From positions 620,001 through 684,000 of the forward strand of contig CP114126.1 of the NCBI GenBank assembly GCA_029959195.1: a DNA stretch of 64,000 nucleotides, given 5' to 3'. A program made the translations under genes and the position numbers. The stretch comes from Dictyophora rubrovolvata (Eukaryota > Basidiomycota > Agaricomycetes > Phallales > Phallaceae). This document shows, one piece after another, positions 12,001-24,200 of the stretch. Position 1 is the stretch's first letter; every line of letters starts with the position of its first letter. Under the pieces are notes generated by a model. That model searched no databases and had not been told where the DNA came from. It worked only from the letters and a program-made list of their open reading frames with translations.

Positions 12001-13908
12001 ATGAAGTCTCTCCGACGTTCCCTTAATAACCGGGATTCTGCTGGGACCCCCCCAATTTCGCCTCCCGTCGCTTTTCCAGCTCTCCATAAGCCCTCTTCAG
12101 CAATTCAGCCTCCCAAGAAGGTTATCCGGGCTCTCCAATCTTATCGACCGAATGCCGCTCAAGAGCTCAGCTTTTCTAAAGGGGACTTTTTTCATGTCGT
12201 ATCAGAGGTGAATGGATGGTTTGAAGCTCATAATCCAGTCTCAGGCGCACGCGGGCTTGTTCCGAAGGATCACTTCGAAGAGTTCTCCAAAAACAATGCT
12301 GCGTTAGTGATCTTAATCCTCCACGCTGCTTTTGTGTTTTAATTGTTGTATAACAGGTCTCATATTAGTACTACTCCTGTTTCAAACCCCAGATCCCCCC
12401 CAGTTACGGGCAAAAGTCCCACACCTAGACATCAAACCTTTTTCGCAGTCGTTCTCCATGACTTTGCAGCCGAACGTCCAGATGAACTAGGTGCCAAGGC
12501 AAATGACCCAATTACTGTCGTTGCCCAATCAAACGAGGAGTGGTTTGTCGCTAAACCTATTGGCAAGCTCGGTCGGCCAGGTCTTATACCCGCCACTTTT
12601 GTGGAATTAAGAGACCCGACTACGAATTTGGCTATACCAGATGTGGCGGGTATAATCTCTCGAGGCGAATTGCCAAAGGTAGAGGACTGGAAACGTGCCA
12701 TGCAAGAGTACAAACAATCAAGCATCACCCTAGGCATAATTGAAGATAGACCCACATCAAAGCATGGACACGTGCGTCCGGACTCGATGCAACGCGAATC
12801 TCAATATCAATTAGCTCCCACTCCATCTGAACTCTTATCTCAAGATCGACCTCCGACTCCGATTTCGATGCAAGATCCCAACATATTGCCACCCGGTTTG
12901 GTCCTTTCGGCTGAAATTGTTGCATTCCACTTCGAAAACGATGAATACTGGTTTCAAATTAATGCAAAATTCCAACCTGATGATCCAGCCTTGCCTATCC
13001 GTCATTTAATTCTATTTCGTGTCTACGACGATTTTTATGATTTTCAAGTAACTTTACTCGACACGTTCCCTGTCGAAGCTGGCCGACAAAAGGGTCCACC
13101 ATCGCCTCAATCTGAAGGCGGTTTCTCGGAAACAGAGCCCGTCCGGATTCTGCCATATATGCCTGGACCGGTAGCACAGGTTAACGAGGTGGTGACGACA
13201 TTGAGGCGAGGAGAGCTTGACGATTACCTAGGACAACTGTGTGCCCTCCGCAAAATCAACGCTGAACACGTTTTACGACATCCTCTCGTTCGATCTTTTT
13301 TTACTCCCAGGCAAGGTGATTCCGAGACGGAATTGCCACCTTCTGGTGACGATCACTATCAAGGGTATGACGACGTAATCGATGATGTTAATCCGTCGCC
13401 TTCCTTTGGTAAAGGCATCAGCAGAATGAGTGCTGACTCTCAGTATGATGGCTACTCTCCGGTTATGGAAAAAGAATATCAGCAATATTCCAATGGTCGC
13501 AATTCAATGGCCCACGCGACTTCACCACAACAGAGCTTTACGTCACATGACAGTTATCATTCGAAACCGAACTATCAGAGGGTTGACAGTATTCCTCATT
13601 CGGAAGGCGGACAATCGTCGACATCTCGTCAAAGCAATCCTATGAGCCCTACTATATCTGCTTCCAATTCCCAAACAGCCTTTTTGAAAATCAAAATATT
13701 CCACCGCCAAACAGATGACTTGATTGCTATTCGCGTTAATCCTCGTATTTCTCATTCTCAATTGATGGACAAGATTCGTGAACGTTTGGGGGATGATATC
13801 AGAACGGTTGGATACCGGACTCCTTCCGGCGATTTTACTGAGTTAACAAACGATTATTTACTTCAAGACTGGTTGGGGGTTTCGGACAAATACGTTTTGT
13901 ACACCTAG
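12001..13908 (+). CDS. Bem1/Scd2-like polarity scaffold (SH3-SH3-PX-PB1)
   Basis: Two exons (12001-12302 and 12357-13908) give 617 aa. SH3-1 spans about residues 39-96 (VIRALQSYRPNAAQELSFSK, GWFEA, GLVPKDHFEEF). SH3-2 spans about 129-187 (FFAVVLHDFAAERPDELGAK, EEWFVAKPIG, GLIPATFVEL). A PX domain covers about 280-425 (EYWFQINAKF, HLILFRVYDDFYDFQVTLLD, GELDDYLGQLCAL). A C-terminal PB1 domain covers about 540-617 (LKIKIFHRQTDDLIAIRV, LMDKIRERLGDD, YVLYT). The domain order is that of Bem1/Scd2, which holds the Cdc42 exchange factor and PAK kinase together at sites of polar growth. The intron falls between the two SH3 domains. The length is normal for fungi. Confidence 0.95.
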
Positions 13909-14294
13909 GCTATAATAATATTTTGTTCCGTCTTTTATGTCATGTATTATTTCGTTTCCACAGACTCTTTATGTTTATTCTTCCTTTTTTAGTGAAAAGC
14001 GAGAGTAGGATTAGCCTTGTACGCCTTATTATTGTGATGCATATACAGAGCATTTACATTCATCAAATAAATATTATGCATTTACAGTCAGGTATAAAAA
14101 ACAAATTCGGAAATCATGAAGGCAAGGCATTGACACAGTGAGCGCGATACCAAAACGAGTTATTCACTTGGATCCGACTCATATTATACACAACATAAGT
14201 ATGCGGCAATCGGAAGAAGTGCGAATTTCGTTAACCATAAGACACAAGGTAAATCCCCTAACGATCATGCATGAAAGCAAGACGGCTTATAATG
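13909..14294. other. Convergent 3' flanks, Bem1-like / Rab gene
   Basis: 386 bp between two stop codons of genes facing each other. It is AT-rich and holds the two 3' UTRs. No gene is supported here. Confidence 0.5.
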
Positions 14295-15677
14295 TCATGA
14301 TTGACAGCAAGTGCCGCGTGTTGCCTTCCGTTGACGAGCTGCTTCCTCATTTGCAACCACTTCCCACCTTGGAGTGGGAATGTCTGTGAGAACAATACTG
14401 TCGCGATGGTTACACTCGTGTTCGCGAATAGCATTTTTTTTGGAGATAATGGCGGCTATGAGTGAATCAAAAAGATATTTTACTCCTAAAAAAAGGCTTT
14501 AAATTAAATCGTAAAGCTTATGAATCTCATACCTTTGCCGTCCTTAGCCGACACTTCAAATAGTTTCATATCCTTTTCTAAACCCCAAGAAGCTTCGCTG
14601 TCAACATCAAATTCGTCCTTTCTCGGCCATTCTTGACCTTCTGGCATTCTCCCATATCTTTCTTTTAGGACATGCGATGAAAACAGGACATCGGGCTTCG
14701 AAGACGAAAGAACAGGTGAGGATATATTACTACCTGAATAGGCTGTGCGATTCCCTTTTCCGTTGGTAATACTAGTCTTTGACCGTTTTAATTCAGGATT
14801 TCGAGACGGAATCTCGACAGCGACAGAAGGTGATGGTGATGGTGGCGGTTTGATAAATGAAGAGGTAAAGGGAACTGAGCGCGCTGAAGTTAGTGATGAT
14901 AAGTGTGGGCGAATATAGGAAAACGCGGATTGTTCCAACCCGGATGTCGGAGGCGTAGCTGCACGAGGAGGGGGAAACCAAGTGTGTAACGATAAACGAG
15001 CGCGATCATCCGTTACTTGACGATATTGTCCTAAGTCTGCTTTAGATCCAACTATATAAATAATCAAGTCGGTGGCGGCATTTTTCTTTAGCTCTGACGC
15101 AAATGCCGTTAACAAGCAAGTTAGTGTGAATAAAATGAGTATTACCTTCTAACCATCCTTTTACGTCCTCAAAACTGGAAAGGTTTGTAATGTCGTAAAG
15201 TAAAAGAGCTGCATGAGCCCCTCGATAATACATTGGAGCCTGAATAGTCATACATTCAGAAATCGGAAAGGCTATGAGCATAAGAATGAAAAAGTGAGAA
15301 CAAACCATGCTCCTAAATCGTTCTTGACCGGCGGTATCCCATAGCTGAAGTCTGACCTATGTAACCTGCGTTAGAATCGGGGACTCTGGAGCTTCAGACA
15401 TTCCACACCTTATAGCCGTCTACATATACCTTCTTAGTTACAAATAGTGCTCCCGTTGTTGATAATATTGTAACGGGATCGAAGGTATTCCTGGTATATC
15501 GTTGTAAAAGACTGGACTTCCCGACCCCTAAGAAAGAAAAGCTAAGTCAAAATTGTTGTCACGCGCGCAGAACGCGTCCGTCGATTCCACACCAGTGCTG
15601 CCCATCAAAACTATCTTGCAATCCACAGATGGACTTTCTAAGTGAGATGCATAGGAATCCGTGACGGTATATGACAT
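14295..15677 (-). CDS. Rab-family small GTPase with a long insert and C-terminal CC prenylation motif
   Basis: The start at 15677 gives [20 protein letters not shown], then the G1 loop GSTGVGKSS, formed across a splice. Switch regions follow: [31 protein letters not shown] and [21 protein letters not shown]4 is GSKADL instead of the usual NKxD. Between G4 and G5 there is an insert of about 120 residues, rich in Ser/Pro (about 14600-14990). G5 is [10 protein letters not shown] last exon gives [17 protein letters not shown] and ends TRGTCCQS at 14295, whose paired cysteines fit geranylgeranylation. The [10 protein letters not shown] block points to the Rab5/21/22-like branch, which would place it in endosomal traffic, but this is inference. 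Exons near 15030-15350 are split by two short introns. Confidence 0.87.
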
Positions 15678-16074
15678 GGAAAAGGAAAATTCGCAGGAAA
15701 ACTCTTTACAGAAGGGGCATAATTTGACTGACGGAAGTTAGGGGAGCAGTGGTGACAAGTGTCACCCGTCACCCGTCACGGGTGACCGGTGACCGGTGAC
15801 AGGACAACTTCGAAAATTCGGCGTTCATGCAACGACTTAGCAAAAAATCTACTGTTTTGATACCATTTATACATTGTTCAAGCTTAGAGTTGCTCACAAC
15901 CATAAATTCTCACAATGATATGTAACGCGATTAATTTCCACTTCGGAATAATACAATATAACAGAAACAATAGCTAATAACATCCAAATTTTACGCTGGG
16001 GTGTAGCCTTATGAAGAAATGATAAGATAGCTGCTAAAAAACACATTTGAAGACATCCTGACTTACTATAATAG
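15678..16074. promoter_or_regulatory. Rab gene upstream region / mL40 3' flank
   Basis: 397 bp upstream of the Rab start and downstream of the mL40 stop, both on the - strand. It contains the heptamer array at 15751-15801, listed separately. The rest is AT-rich with nothing recognisable. Confidence 0.45.
15751..15801. repeat. Near-palindromic array of GTCACCC / GGTGACC heptamers
   Basis: The left arm repeats GTCACCC-type heptamers three times (GTCACCCGTCACCCGTCAC). Immediately after, the right arm repeats the inverse, GGTGACC (GGTGACCGGTGACCGGTGAC). A further GGTGAC lies at 15751-15756. The two arms can pair almost fully, so the block could form a hairpin or a set of opposed binding sites. 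It lies 74-124 bp upstream of the Rab start codon, in the expected promoter. Confidence 0.75.
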
Positions 16075-16635
16075 TCACTTAATCCGTGATAGTGGTGGTT
16101 TCCAATCGTGATCCCATCCTTCCTTCGAAGGCGTATCTACGGGTAGCTTCAACTCCCTGGGGAACAAGCCGGGAATACGACCATTGATCCAAGCTTCAGC
16201 AACTGCCCTCTCAGATCCCCTCGCATTGCTCAATATTTTGTTTTCTTCCTCCGTCCTCTGCCGCGGATCCTCGACCCGATTTGCCTCAATGGCTAACCGC
16301 ATATCCAGCTGGGCCAACTCTGTCATTGCCCTTTTCATACTTTCAAACTTCCTTTCAATTTCGGCCTGACGTTGCTGTCGTCTGTGACGGAGGTATAATT
16401 TATACCCTCTCTCGATAATCTCGTGAACTTGTCTTGTTGGGATAGATTTCCAGAGGGCACGGAGGGTGTTCGGGCGCCATGAGCCTGTTGGGGACGGTTT
16501 ATTGCGAATGTTTGGAGGGTATAGAGCACGTCGTATTACAGCAACTTTTTCATCCATCCCTTCGCGTGTTGACTTCGTACTGGCATTTCTAATGATACCA
16601 ATAGATTTCGGAAGCGTGGAGCGGACAGGATTCAT
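16075..16635 (-). CDS. Mitochondrial large-subunit ribosomal protein mL40 (MRPL40/yeast Mrpl28 family)
   Basis: A single exon of 186 aa. The N-terminus (MNPVRSTLPKSIGIIRNAST) is basic and hydroxylated, like a mitochondrial presequence. The core follows the mL40 pattern: KVAVIRRALYPP, WKSIPTRQVHEIIERGYKLY, LRHRRQQRQAEIERKFESMK, then RIPGLFPRELKLPVDTPSKE and GWDHDWKPP at the end. Being intronless sets it apart from most neighbours. It functions as a structural protein of the mitoribosome. The family call rests on the R-H-R-R-x-x-R helix and the TP-EGW end recalled from fungal homologues. Confidence 0.85.
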   Translation of the reverse strand: MNPVRSTLPKSIGIIRNASTKSTREGMDEKVAVIRRALYPPNIRNKPSPTGSWRPNTLRALWKSIPTRQVHEIIERGYKLYLRHRRQQRQAEIERKFESMKRAMTELAQLDMRLAIEANRVEDPRQRTEEENKILSNARGSERAVAEAWINGRIPGLFPRELKLPVDTPSKEGWDHDWKPPLSRIK

Positions 16636-16902
16636 GTCGGGATGAACGAATCAACTCTATGGTTTCCTATGGGTCCTCCAACTGGCTTTGGAATGGTGAA
16701 GCGACTGAGGGTACACTTGAACTCGGACATGATTCATGTTTGACATTGCAAATTCGAGAGTATGTATGAACGATTTTTGATTACCAAATAGTCACATTAT
16801 ATGTATTTTAGTCGAAGCGGTATAGTCGCCCCTCCATACGTCATATGCATACGATATTTGACAATATTATCATGGGCCATATTAACGGTCAACGGCATAA
16901 AA

Positions 16903-17606
16903 TCACTCGCTCGCAACAGCAGGGAACTCAAAAATTACATCTTTGCCAGTCAAGCGGCGGTAGACGGATGAAAATGAATCCAGCTTGTATTCCAAAGAAG
17001 TCGCATCCTTCGGATCGAGGAACCTACACAGGAAAGATGAGAAACCTTATAAATCCATGAAATCTGGAAAGACCACAACGCACACTTTCAAGGTTTTCGA
17101 TCCATCAGTGGCAACACGAGTCCTCTTGCCGGTTATATCTGTGGGGTAAACAAGGTCTTCTAGGATCCGTTCGTGGACACTAGTTAATGTACGGCTGCGG
17201 GGTCTTTTTTGCTTCACACGAGAGCCCCGCTTGGGCTTGCGAAGCATTCGACGTTGAGCAATGAATACTACGTGTCTGTCCGAGAACTTCTTCTCGAGCT
17301 CGCGAGTCAATCTTAGTAGACGGGTTATCAATATACTCGTGAGGTTAAACAAAATCATAAAAACCTGGGCTGAACTTTACGGAAGGCCTTTTGTTGAGGA
17401 ACCGGAACGAAAATAACAATAGCCTTTTTACCCCCCTTGACATCAATTTCACGAGCGGCAGAGATTTGCAGAGGCCGTAAGTCAGTTTTAAGCTCGGGAA
17501 CGTTATTTTCTAAATCGAGCAAAGCCTGAGCTACGCTGGTTTCAATTTCGTCGGGAGCGCCAGTCGGTGCGTTAGCTGTTCGGAACACTTTTGAGGAAAG
17601 GGACAT
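16903..17606 (-). CDS. RPS7: 40S ribosomal protein eS7 (RPS7)
   Basis: The start at 17606 gives [20 protein letters not shown], then [20 protein letters not shown] and [16 protein letters not shown]. The next exon begins [20 protein letters not shown] and continues [21 protein letters not shown] final exon reads [20 protein letters not shown] and [14 protein letters not shown], with the stop at 16903. This is full-length eS7 in three coding exons. The last splice (GT at about 17077, phase 2) restores the conserved KVFLDPKD join; without it the frame would end early in a non-conserved tail. A likely 5'-UTR intron is listed separately. Confidence 0.95.
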
Positions 17607-18243
17607 TTTTGCGGCCTAGAAAAGCTTGTCAGTACTACATCCGGTACACCAACGACGCATCCATCGACCAGATCGAAATTTTTTGGCCAGACGCGGTAAA
17701 GAAAGAACCTCCATGCAACAAATATCTTTGCAAAGGCGTAATAAAATCCATACAACTCACCAGGAATTACGGAAAGGCCTTGAGTGGAATCGGATGAGAG
17801 CAGACAGAACAAGTGGGCGGCTGAGTCAGCAAACCTCAGGTAACAAATTATGGATTAACCCAACTTTTATGCGACAGCTCTCATTCAAACGTACAAGTTT
17901 TACATCCCGTGGTAAGAAGAGAATTATTTCAGTAAATATTTATTGTTGTATTCGTAACCTTTCACTAATAGTGAACTGTCCGAGTCGTGCACTTGTAAAA
18001 AGTCATAAAAAAGTATACACGTAATTTTTTTTTGAAACAGAAGTCGCATGCACTTTAACAACAGCCTGTGAAGTGCCAAAAAAATTACATATCAGGCATT
18101 TAATCAGTAAATTCAGGCTTGCTTGGATTGAACTTTCTACTCTGCGAGACAATTGGCGATCCGCCAGCGCCTCCGCGGGTCGCCACCCTTTCAGCTGCTG
18201 TGGGGTCAGAACGTCTTACAGTTCTAGTTCTCCCAACGCTTTC
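17607..18243. promoter_or_regulatory. Divergent region between eS7 and THO2 with a probable eS7 5'-UTR intron (17616-17760)
   Basis: On the - strand a strong donor, GTGAGTTGTATGG, begins at 17760. A CTGACA...TTTCTAG acceptor ends at 17616, ten bases before the eS7 ATG. This makes a 145-nt leader intron, common in highly expressed fungal ribosomal genes. No snoRNA boxes are evident inside it. The remaining ~480 bp must hold both promoters; polyT and polyA runs lie near 18020-18035. Confidence 0.55.
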
Positions 18244-21200
18244 ATGAAACATTCAACCGTCATTTCTGCCGTTGATTTATATGTGTCTGAATGGAGCAAA
18301 GACGGTGAACAAAAATGGTGAAACGTTCTGTTACCGATATCGAATGGCTACTGATAGTTCCGTATTGTTAGCTTGGACTTTCTGAAACCACATTTGCTCG
18401 AAGCAGAACGCAACCCGCAAAGTTCTTTGGGTGTCTTAATTTCAATATTTCATTCACTCCTTCGCTCAATATTATACCTTTTTGTGGATCAGCCTTTGAC
18501 TACTACGCAAATGCTCGTATTTATCCAAAAGGTTGCCGAAACTTTTCCTTCATCCTCAAATTCGTCACAATCCCGTTTTGTTTCGATAATTGGCGATATA
18601 TTAGTAGATGTTTATTGGTCTGTGGAATTGCAGATTGAAGAGCAGCTTAATGCATTCAAGACCATTATAGAACGACAGGCTATAACTCCTGAAACCGCAA
18701 ATGGGAATATTCCTGTCGTTTCCCTCAATGTCACTGTACCTTTAGAAGAGCAGCGGAGAGCAGAAATAGACAAAAATGCCTTAAATAGCTTGTTACGGGG
18801 TTTACTTGTAAGCATTCTTTTTACTTTCAAAAAGTCAAATTCTAAGTAGCGCAGGAAAAACGCTTCGTTGATCCACGCGTTTGCAGGGAACGTCTTGAAC
18901 TTTCAACCCTTGAAGCGGTGAAACTGATTATGGATGGTCAAATGATGGGCAAGAAAGAGATTCGTATGAGGACAAGCCTCTTGTAAGCCCGCTTGCATAA
19001 AGTAATTTATGAAACTCATTAAGTTTCTTGGTTAGTTACAAACAGAACAAATTCAATCTTCTTCGCGAACAATCGGAAGGTTACTCCAAACTTTCCACGG
19101 AGTTGATTCATTATATCGGTCCTCCTCATAATCACTCTGGATTCCCTGTTGAAGATACATCCGCCATTGAAGTAAGAGCTCGCGGTGCTTGGGATAAAAT
19201 TATTGGTCTTATTGGCTATTTCGACTTGGATCCCAGTCGTGCTTTGGACATAACACTTGACGTGCTATCCACGCATGTGGCGACACACTACACTTTCTTC
19301 CTGACGCTGCTTAAGATTTCCTCATGGCGTAGAGCCCGATTCACTCAATCCAATGATCATGCGATAGAAGTTGAGAAGCGAGGAAGCCAATATCAAGGAA
19401 AAGCCTTGGAAGGGGTCCTTTTACTGGCAGAAGGCGGAGGCGCGGGTCGCTTTAAACATCCAGAAACCCCACAGGTCTGTGCGGAGGTTTTGGGTTTTAA
19501 ATTTGTGTATTATCAAGTACGCTAATTCATACAGCCTTGCTGGTTCATTATACTTATCCCGCACAGAACCCAAGCGTAGCAGAATCTGCTCCAAAGTCAC
19601 TTTTCATGGCTGCCGCTCTTCTTATCAAGGAGAATGTAATTAGTTTGGAGGATTTATACCCATATGTGAGTTACATGTTTATGCATTGCGGTTACTTTAT
19701 GACAATTGTGAATAGCTATCACCTTCAGACGAAGAACTAGAGGCTGTCCACCATAAGAGTTATAAGGACAGAATTTTGGATCGTATCGCTGCTGCTAAAG
19801 TTAGCGCTCTTGCTGTTGCAGCTCCACTAAGTGACGACACTCCTACAAATGGTTCGGCTCGACCTCGACCAGCCGGTTCTGAAGCAAAAGTCCCTGCAGA
19901 GCAGCGAAAGGCTCCTAACCAAAAGCTAGAGCTATTGATTGCATTGTTGTCCATTGGTGCAGTCCGTCAATCGATCCCTATTATGACACAATTTCCCTGG
20001 ATGGTTGCTGCCTATCCTGATGTAGCCGATCTTTACCTTCGGATTCTGAGGGTCTCGCTCCAGCCGCTTTACGAAAATTTGTATCGACCTAACTCAGACT
20101 TTGTTCAGAGTAATACGACTCCGCGCTCTAGGTATGGAACCAACGGCGTAATTCTTACACCTGCTCGGAAAACAGCAATAACCTTACTAGCCCCTGCTCC
20201 TCCGGATACGGCCACTACAGAGTTTGTCTTTTTCTACCCTAACTGGCGCAATACAATTCCAATATGTACAGTGTTATCCGATATTCCGGACATTTTGATG
20301 CCTTTGCTGAAGTTCATAGGCGTCCAAATATCTAGAGATATTGGGTTCATAACCAAACTCTGTCGGCTGGGAAAAATTCAACTGACGGCCTCAGTATGTC
20401 CTTTTCCGGAAAAATGCAATATATTATCTCTTAATTTGTCGTTTAGGATGTGTCCAGCGAAACAAAGGCACTTTGGGTGAAAATTACACGGGAATTTTTG
20501 CTGCCTACTATCTCCCTGCAACGTGCCAACGCCGTATGTTCCGTGGAATCTTGGCTGGGTGTTATCCGTCATTTTGATGTGGAGACTCGGTGGTCGTTAT
20601 ACGGTGAATGGAAACAGAGTCTTTACAAGAAGATTCCAGAGCTTCGCGTGACTTTCGTTGAGGCTGACAGAGAAGCCAAGGGCGTTCTCCGCAGGCTTTC
20701 AACTAAGAATATCTCTCAAATGTCTCGAAATATCGCGAAGCTGTGCTATTCCAACCCCTGTATTGTTCTGACCAACATCATCAAGCAAGTCGAGTCTTAC
20801 GAAAACATGGCGGCCACCATAATAGACGCTTTTCGATACTTCGTCAACATGAGCTTTGATGTTCTTTCATATATCCTCATGGATGCCTTTACGGACCCCT
20901 CCAAACAGCGTATAAAAAGTGACGGAACAAACGCCTCGATATGGCTTCAAAGTTAGTCTCGAATTAGCCAACGGACGCTGAATCTTACAATTGCACTTAG
21001 GTCTCGCTGCTTTTACTGGTGCGGTCCACAAAAAGTACTTCTTTATGGATCCGGAACATGTTTTGAAATATGTGGCACATCAATTGCGAAATAACCAGAC
21101 AAGCGAATTAATTGTTCTGCAAGAGCTAATTTATCGTATGACTGGGATCAAGCCCCTTGCGACAGCAACGGACTCCCAAGTGTTGGCTATGGGTGGTGGT

Positions 21201-24200
21201 CCCACGTTGCGAATAGAGGCCGTATCTTCGGAAGAACGAGGAGCACTAGAGGACCGTCCCCAGCTTTCTCAAAAATCAAGAGAACGCATCATTGGTTCTC
21301 TGCAGTCATCGAATCTCATGGTATCTCTTCTTATCCTCATTTCTCAACGACGACAGCTATGTGTCTTTACGTCTTCGGAAGACCATTTAAAGTCTATCGC
21401 CAATGCCTACGATGCGGTGAGTTAATTGTTCAATCGTTTGAACCCGTGTATCAATACAGTTCAAGGCCCAGGGTGTATTATTTCAGTACATAGAGCTGCT
21501 TTCGTCATTACTGCCAACGAGCACGTATACGTCTATGTTACCCCCCATTCAAGATCTGTGTCTGACATATGGACTGGAGCTTTGTATCGCAATGGAGATT
21601 CATAGGCCCCGTTTACATTCTCTGATCTTGGTTAGTCAACCCTTTTCCCGATTCAAACCTCAGGGTAAAATGCGTATATCAGGCACATGTTTCCACCTTG
21701 CACGAGAAGACCGATACTACAGAAGCAGAGAAAAGATTAAAGGCAAAAATTCTCCAGCAAAAGAAACAAGATCATTCTAATGTTTCCACCCCTGATATTC
21801 CAAGAGAAGGCAGTCCAGCGATAGTTGTACATTCCCAATCTCCTCCTATCCCTGAGGTACGTGTTCGTTGCTGTTTTTTCAGACATATTCTAATTTACGT
21901 TAGAACGAATCCCCATGGTTGGGCACCCTCGAGCCTACAATAGCTGACGTCAAGAAGACGATGCCTTCTAAAGCAGCGCAGATTATAGGGTATAATCACA
22001 GTACTTCCGTCATAAACTACTGTTCCTAATTTGTTCAACAGACCGGCGTTTTACACGACCTTTTGGCAGATGTCTCTTTATGATATCAATCCACCGTTTA
22101 ATCGATATGATCAAGAGAACACCCGACTTCGAACTTTGAGCAGAGAAGCTAATGATAACATATTGGCACAGAAAGACGTTTCCTTGAACAAACAAAAGCG
22201 TGAAAGGTTAAATAGCACATTAGATGCCATCTCTAAAGAGATGCGAGATCATATCGTCTACCGTGAATTCGCTATTAAACGACTGCAGCGCGAAAAGCTA
22301 CATTGGTTTCCCGGAGCAGGTGATATATTAAATGATTTACATTGTACATTATTCAAACAGTTCCTACAGATCGTGCTGAATTGTCTCTGCAAATTGTTCA
22401 GCATTGTTTTCATCCTCGGTGTCTAATTTCTCCTATGGATGCCGATTACTGTGCACAGATGATCAAAACCATGCATTCTATGGGCACTCCGGGGTTTTCG
22501 ACCTTAATGTGCTATGATAGGGTAGGATTACCCTTTCGGAAGCAATGTAAATTTGACTAAACACACACAGGTCTTAGGTGATCATATATCGGCTGTTATT
22601 TTTTCGTGTACCGCCAATGAAGCTCGAAACTATGGTAGGCGACTTTTTATACTCCATTGCATATTGATGAACTCTGGCAGGTCGGTTCTTGCTTGGGATC
22701 TTGCGTGATCTTGCACCCTGGTACCAAGACATGAAGGTGTATATACAGGAAAATAAAGACAAAAAGGGTTCTATAATGTCAGGGTTTCAGCGCGGCAAGA
22801 TCGAAAAGAAAGTGATAGATCCAGAGGACTTGCTGCCGTGGGAGCAATTCAAACGCATATTGAACAAATGGCATAAGAAAATTGCCGCGGTATAGTACTC
22901 TTTTTTGTTCATTTCGATTTTCTGCTGATTGTTTGATAGAACATGGTCACCTGTCTTTCCTCTCGCGAATATATGCATATTCACAATGCAATTGTGGTTC
23001 TTCAGGAAATTCTACCTGTCTTTCCCGTTGGAAGTATCAATGCTGCTTGTGGGCCCGTCATTTCCGAAGCTTTGACAAAGTGTATTAACAACGAACGGCG
23101 GGAGGACTTGAAGATTTTAGCAGGAGCTTATAATTCATATCTCCAAAAGAATAAACATATATGGGAAATTCCTCCGGAATTGAAGGTATTTGTGGCCGAA
23201 GGTCCTCATCCATAACTAAAGTTCTAATGAAATCTGTGTCAGGCTCCCTCTTCTAGAGCTATGTCGAGCGAAGCGTCGAATGGACAACCGATCGCTCCTG
23301 TAGCTGTTAAGCGTCCACCAGTTTCTTCCCCTCAAGCTCCCTCATCACCTGCGCGCCCTGTGAATGGCAGACCTTTCGACGGACCAAAAGAGGAGGATAA
23401 AGCTACTACACAGGAATCCTCTGAAGCTATAAAACAAGCGATGGAACGGTCAGTTATGACAATTTTCCTGTTTGGGTTCCCGCTGAAACCACTCAGGATT
23501 CCACGTCCCGAAGTTGTCAAACGAGTCCGCCCGGATGCCAAAAATACACCTACTTCGGTTAATGGTAACGTTGAAACAAGTCAAATTCCTACACATGACT
23601 CCGGAGACCGGCGCACAGTCGCCCCTCCTAACGCAAATTCTGTGACCCAGCCAGCATCAGGAGAAAAAGTTACAGAGCCGAGTAGAACTTCAAGAGATGT
23701 AGCGACTCTACCCGCCATTCCTTCAGCCGCCCCCACAATCATTGATCAGCCGCCCAATGATGAGGACACTTCTAGACAGACAATGCCCCCTCCTGCCGCC
23801 CCGAGCTCTACTCTCTCTGCCCAGGAGCTAAGGTTCACAGCAAGACAAAGTATGAGCCAAAAAGATGATCGTGCAATTAAAATTAATCGTCCTGATGCTC
23901 CTGTGTCGCGACCTTCATCTCGTCCACCCTCTCGTGGTTCAGGTAATACTCCTCCATCAAAGAGAAGGAGCTTGTCACCTCGCGGTCCTGACCGCGCTGC
24001 CGACGATAGGTCGGATCGTAGCAGGGCCTTTGGTGCTCGTCAAGACCGAATTCATGACCGAAGTCCAAGAGACCGTCGGGATACCAAAGATTTAGACAGG
24101 GAAAGGGAAAGGGACAGAGACAAAGACCGGGAGAGAGAGCGTGAACGCGAACGTGAACGAGATAGAGACAGGGATAGGGATAGAGACAGAGACAGAGATA

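Noticed and set aside
14138-14389. 83-codon + strand frame
   Set aside because: It starts at a non-ATG codon and overlaps the last exon of the Rab gene, which is strongly supported on the other strand.
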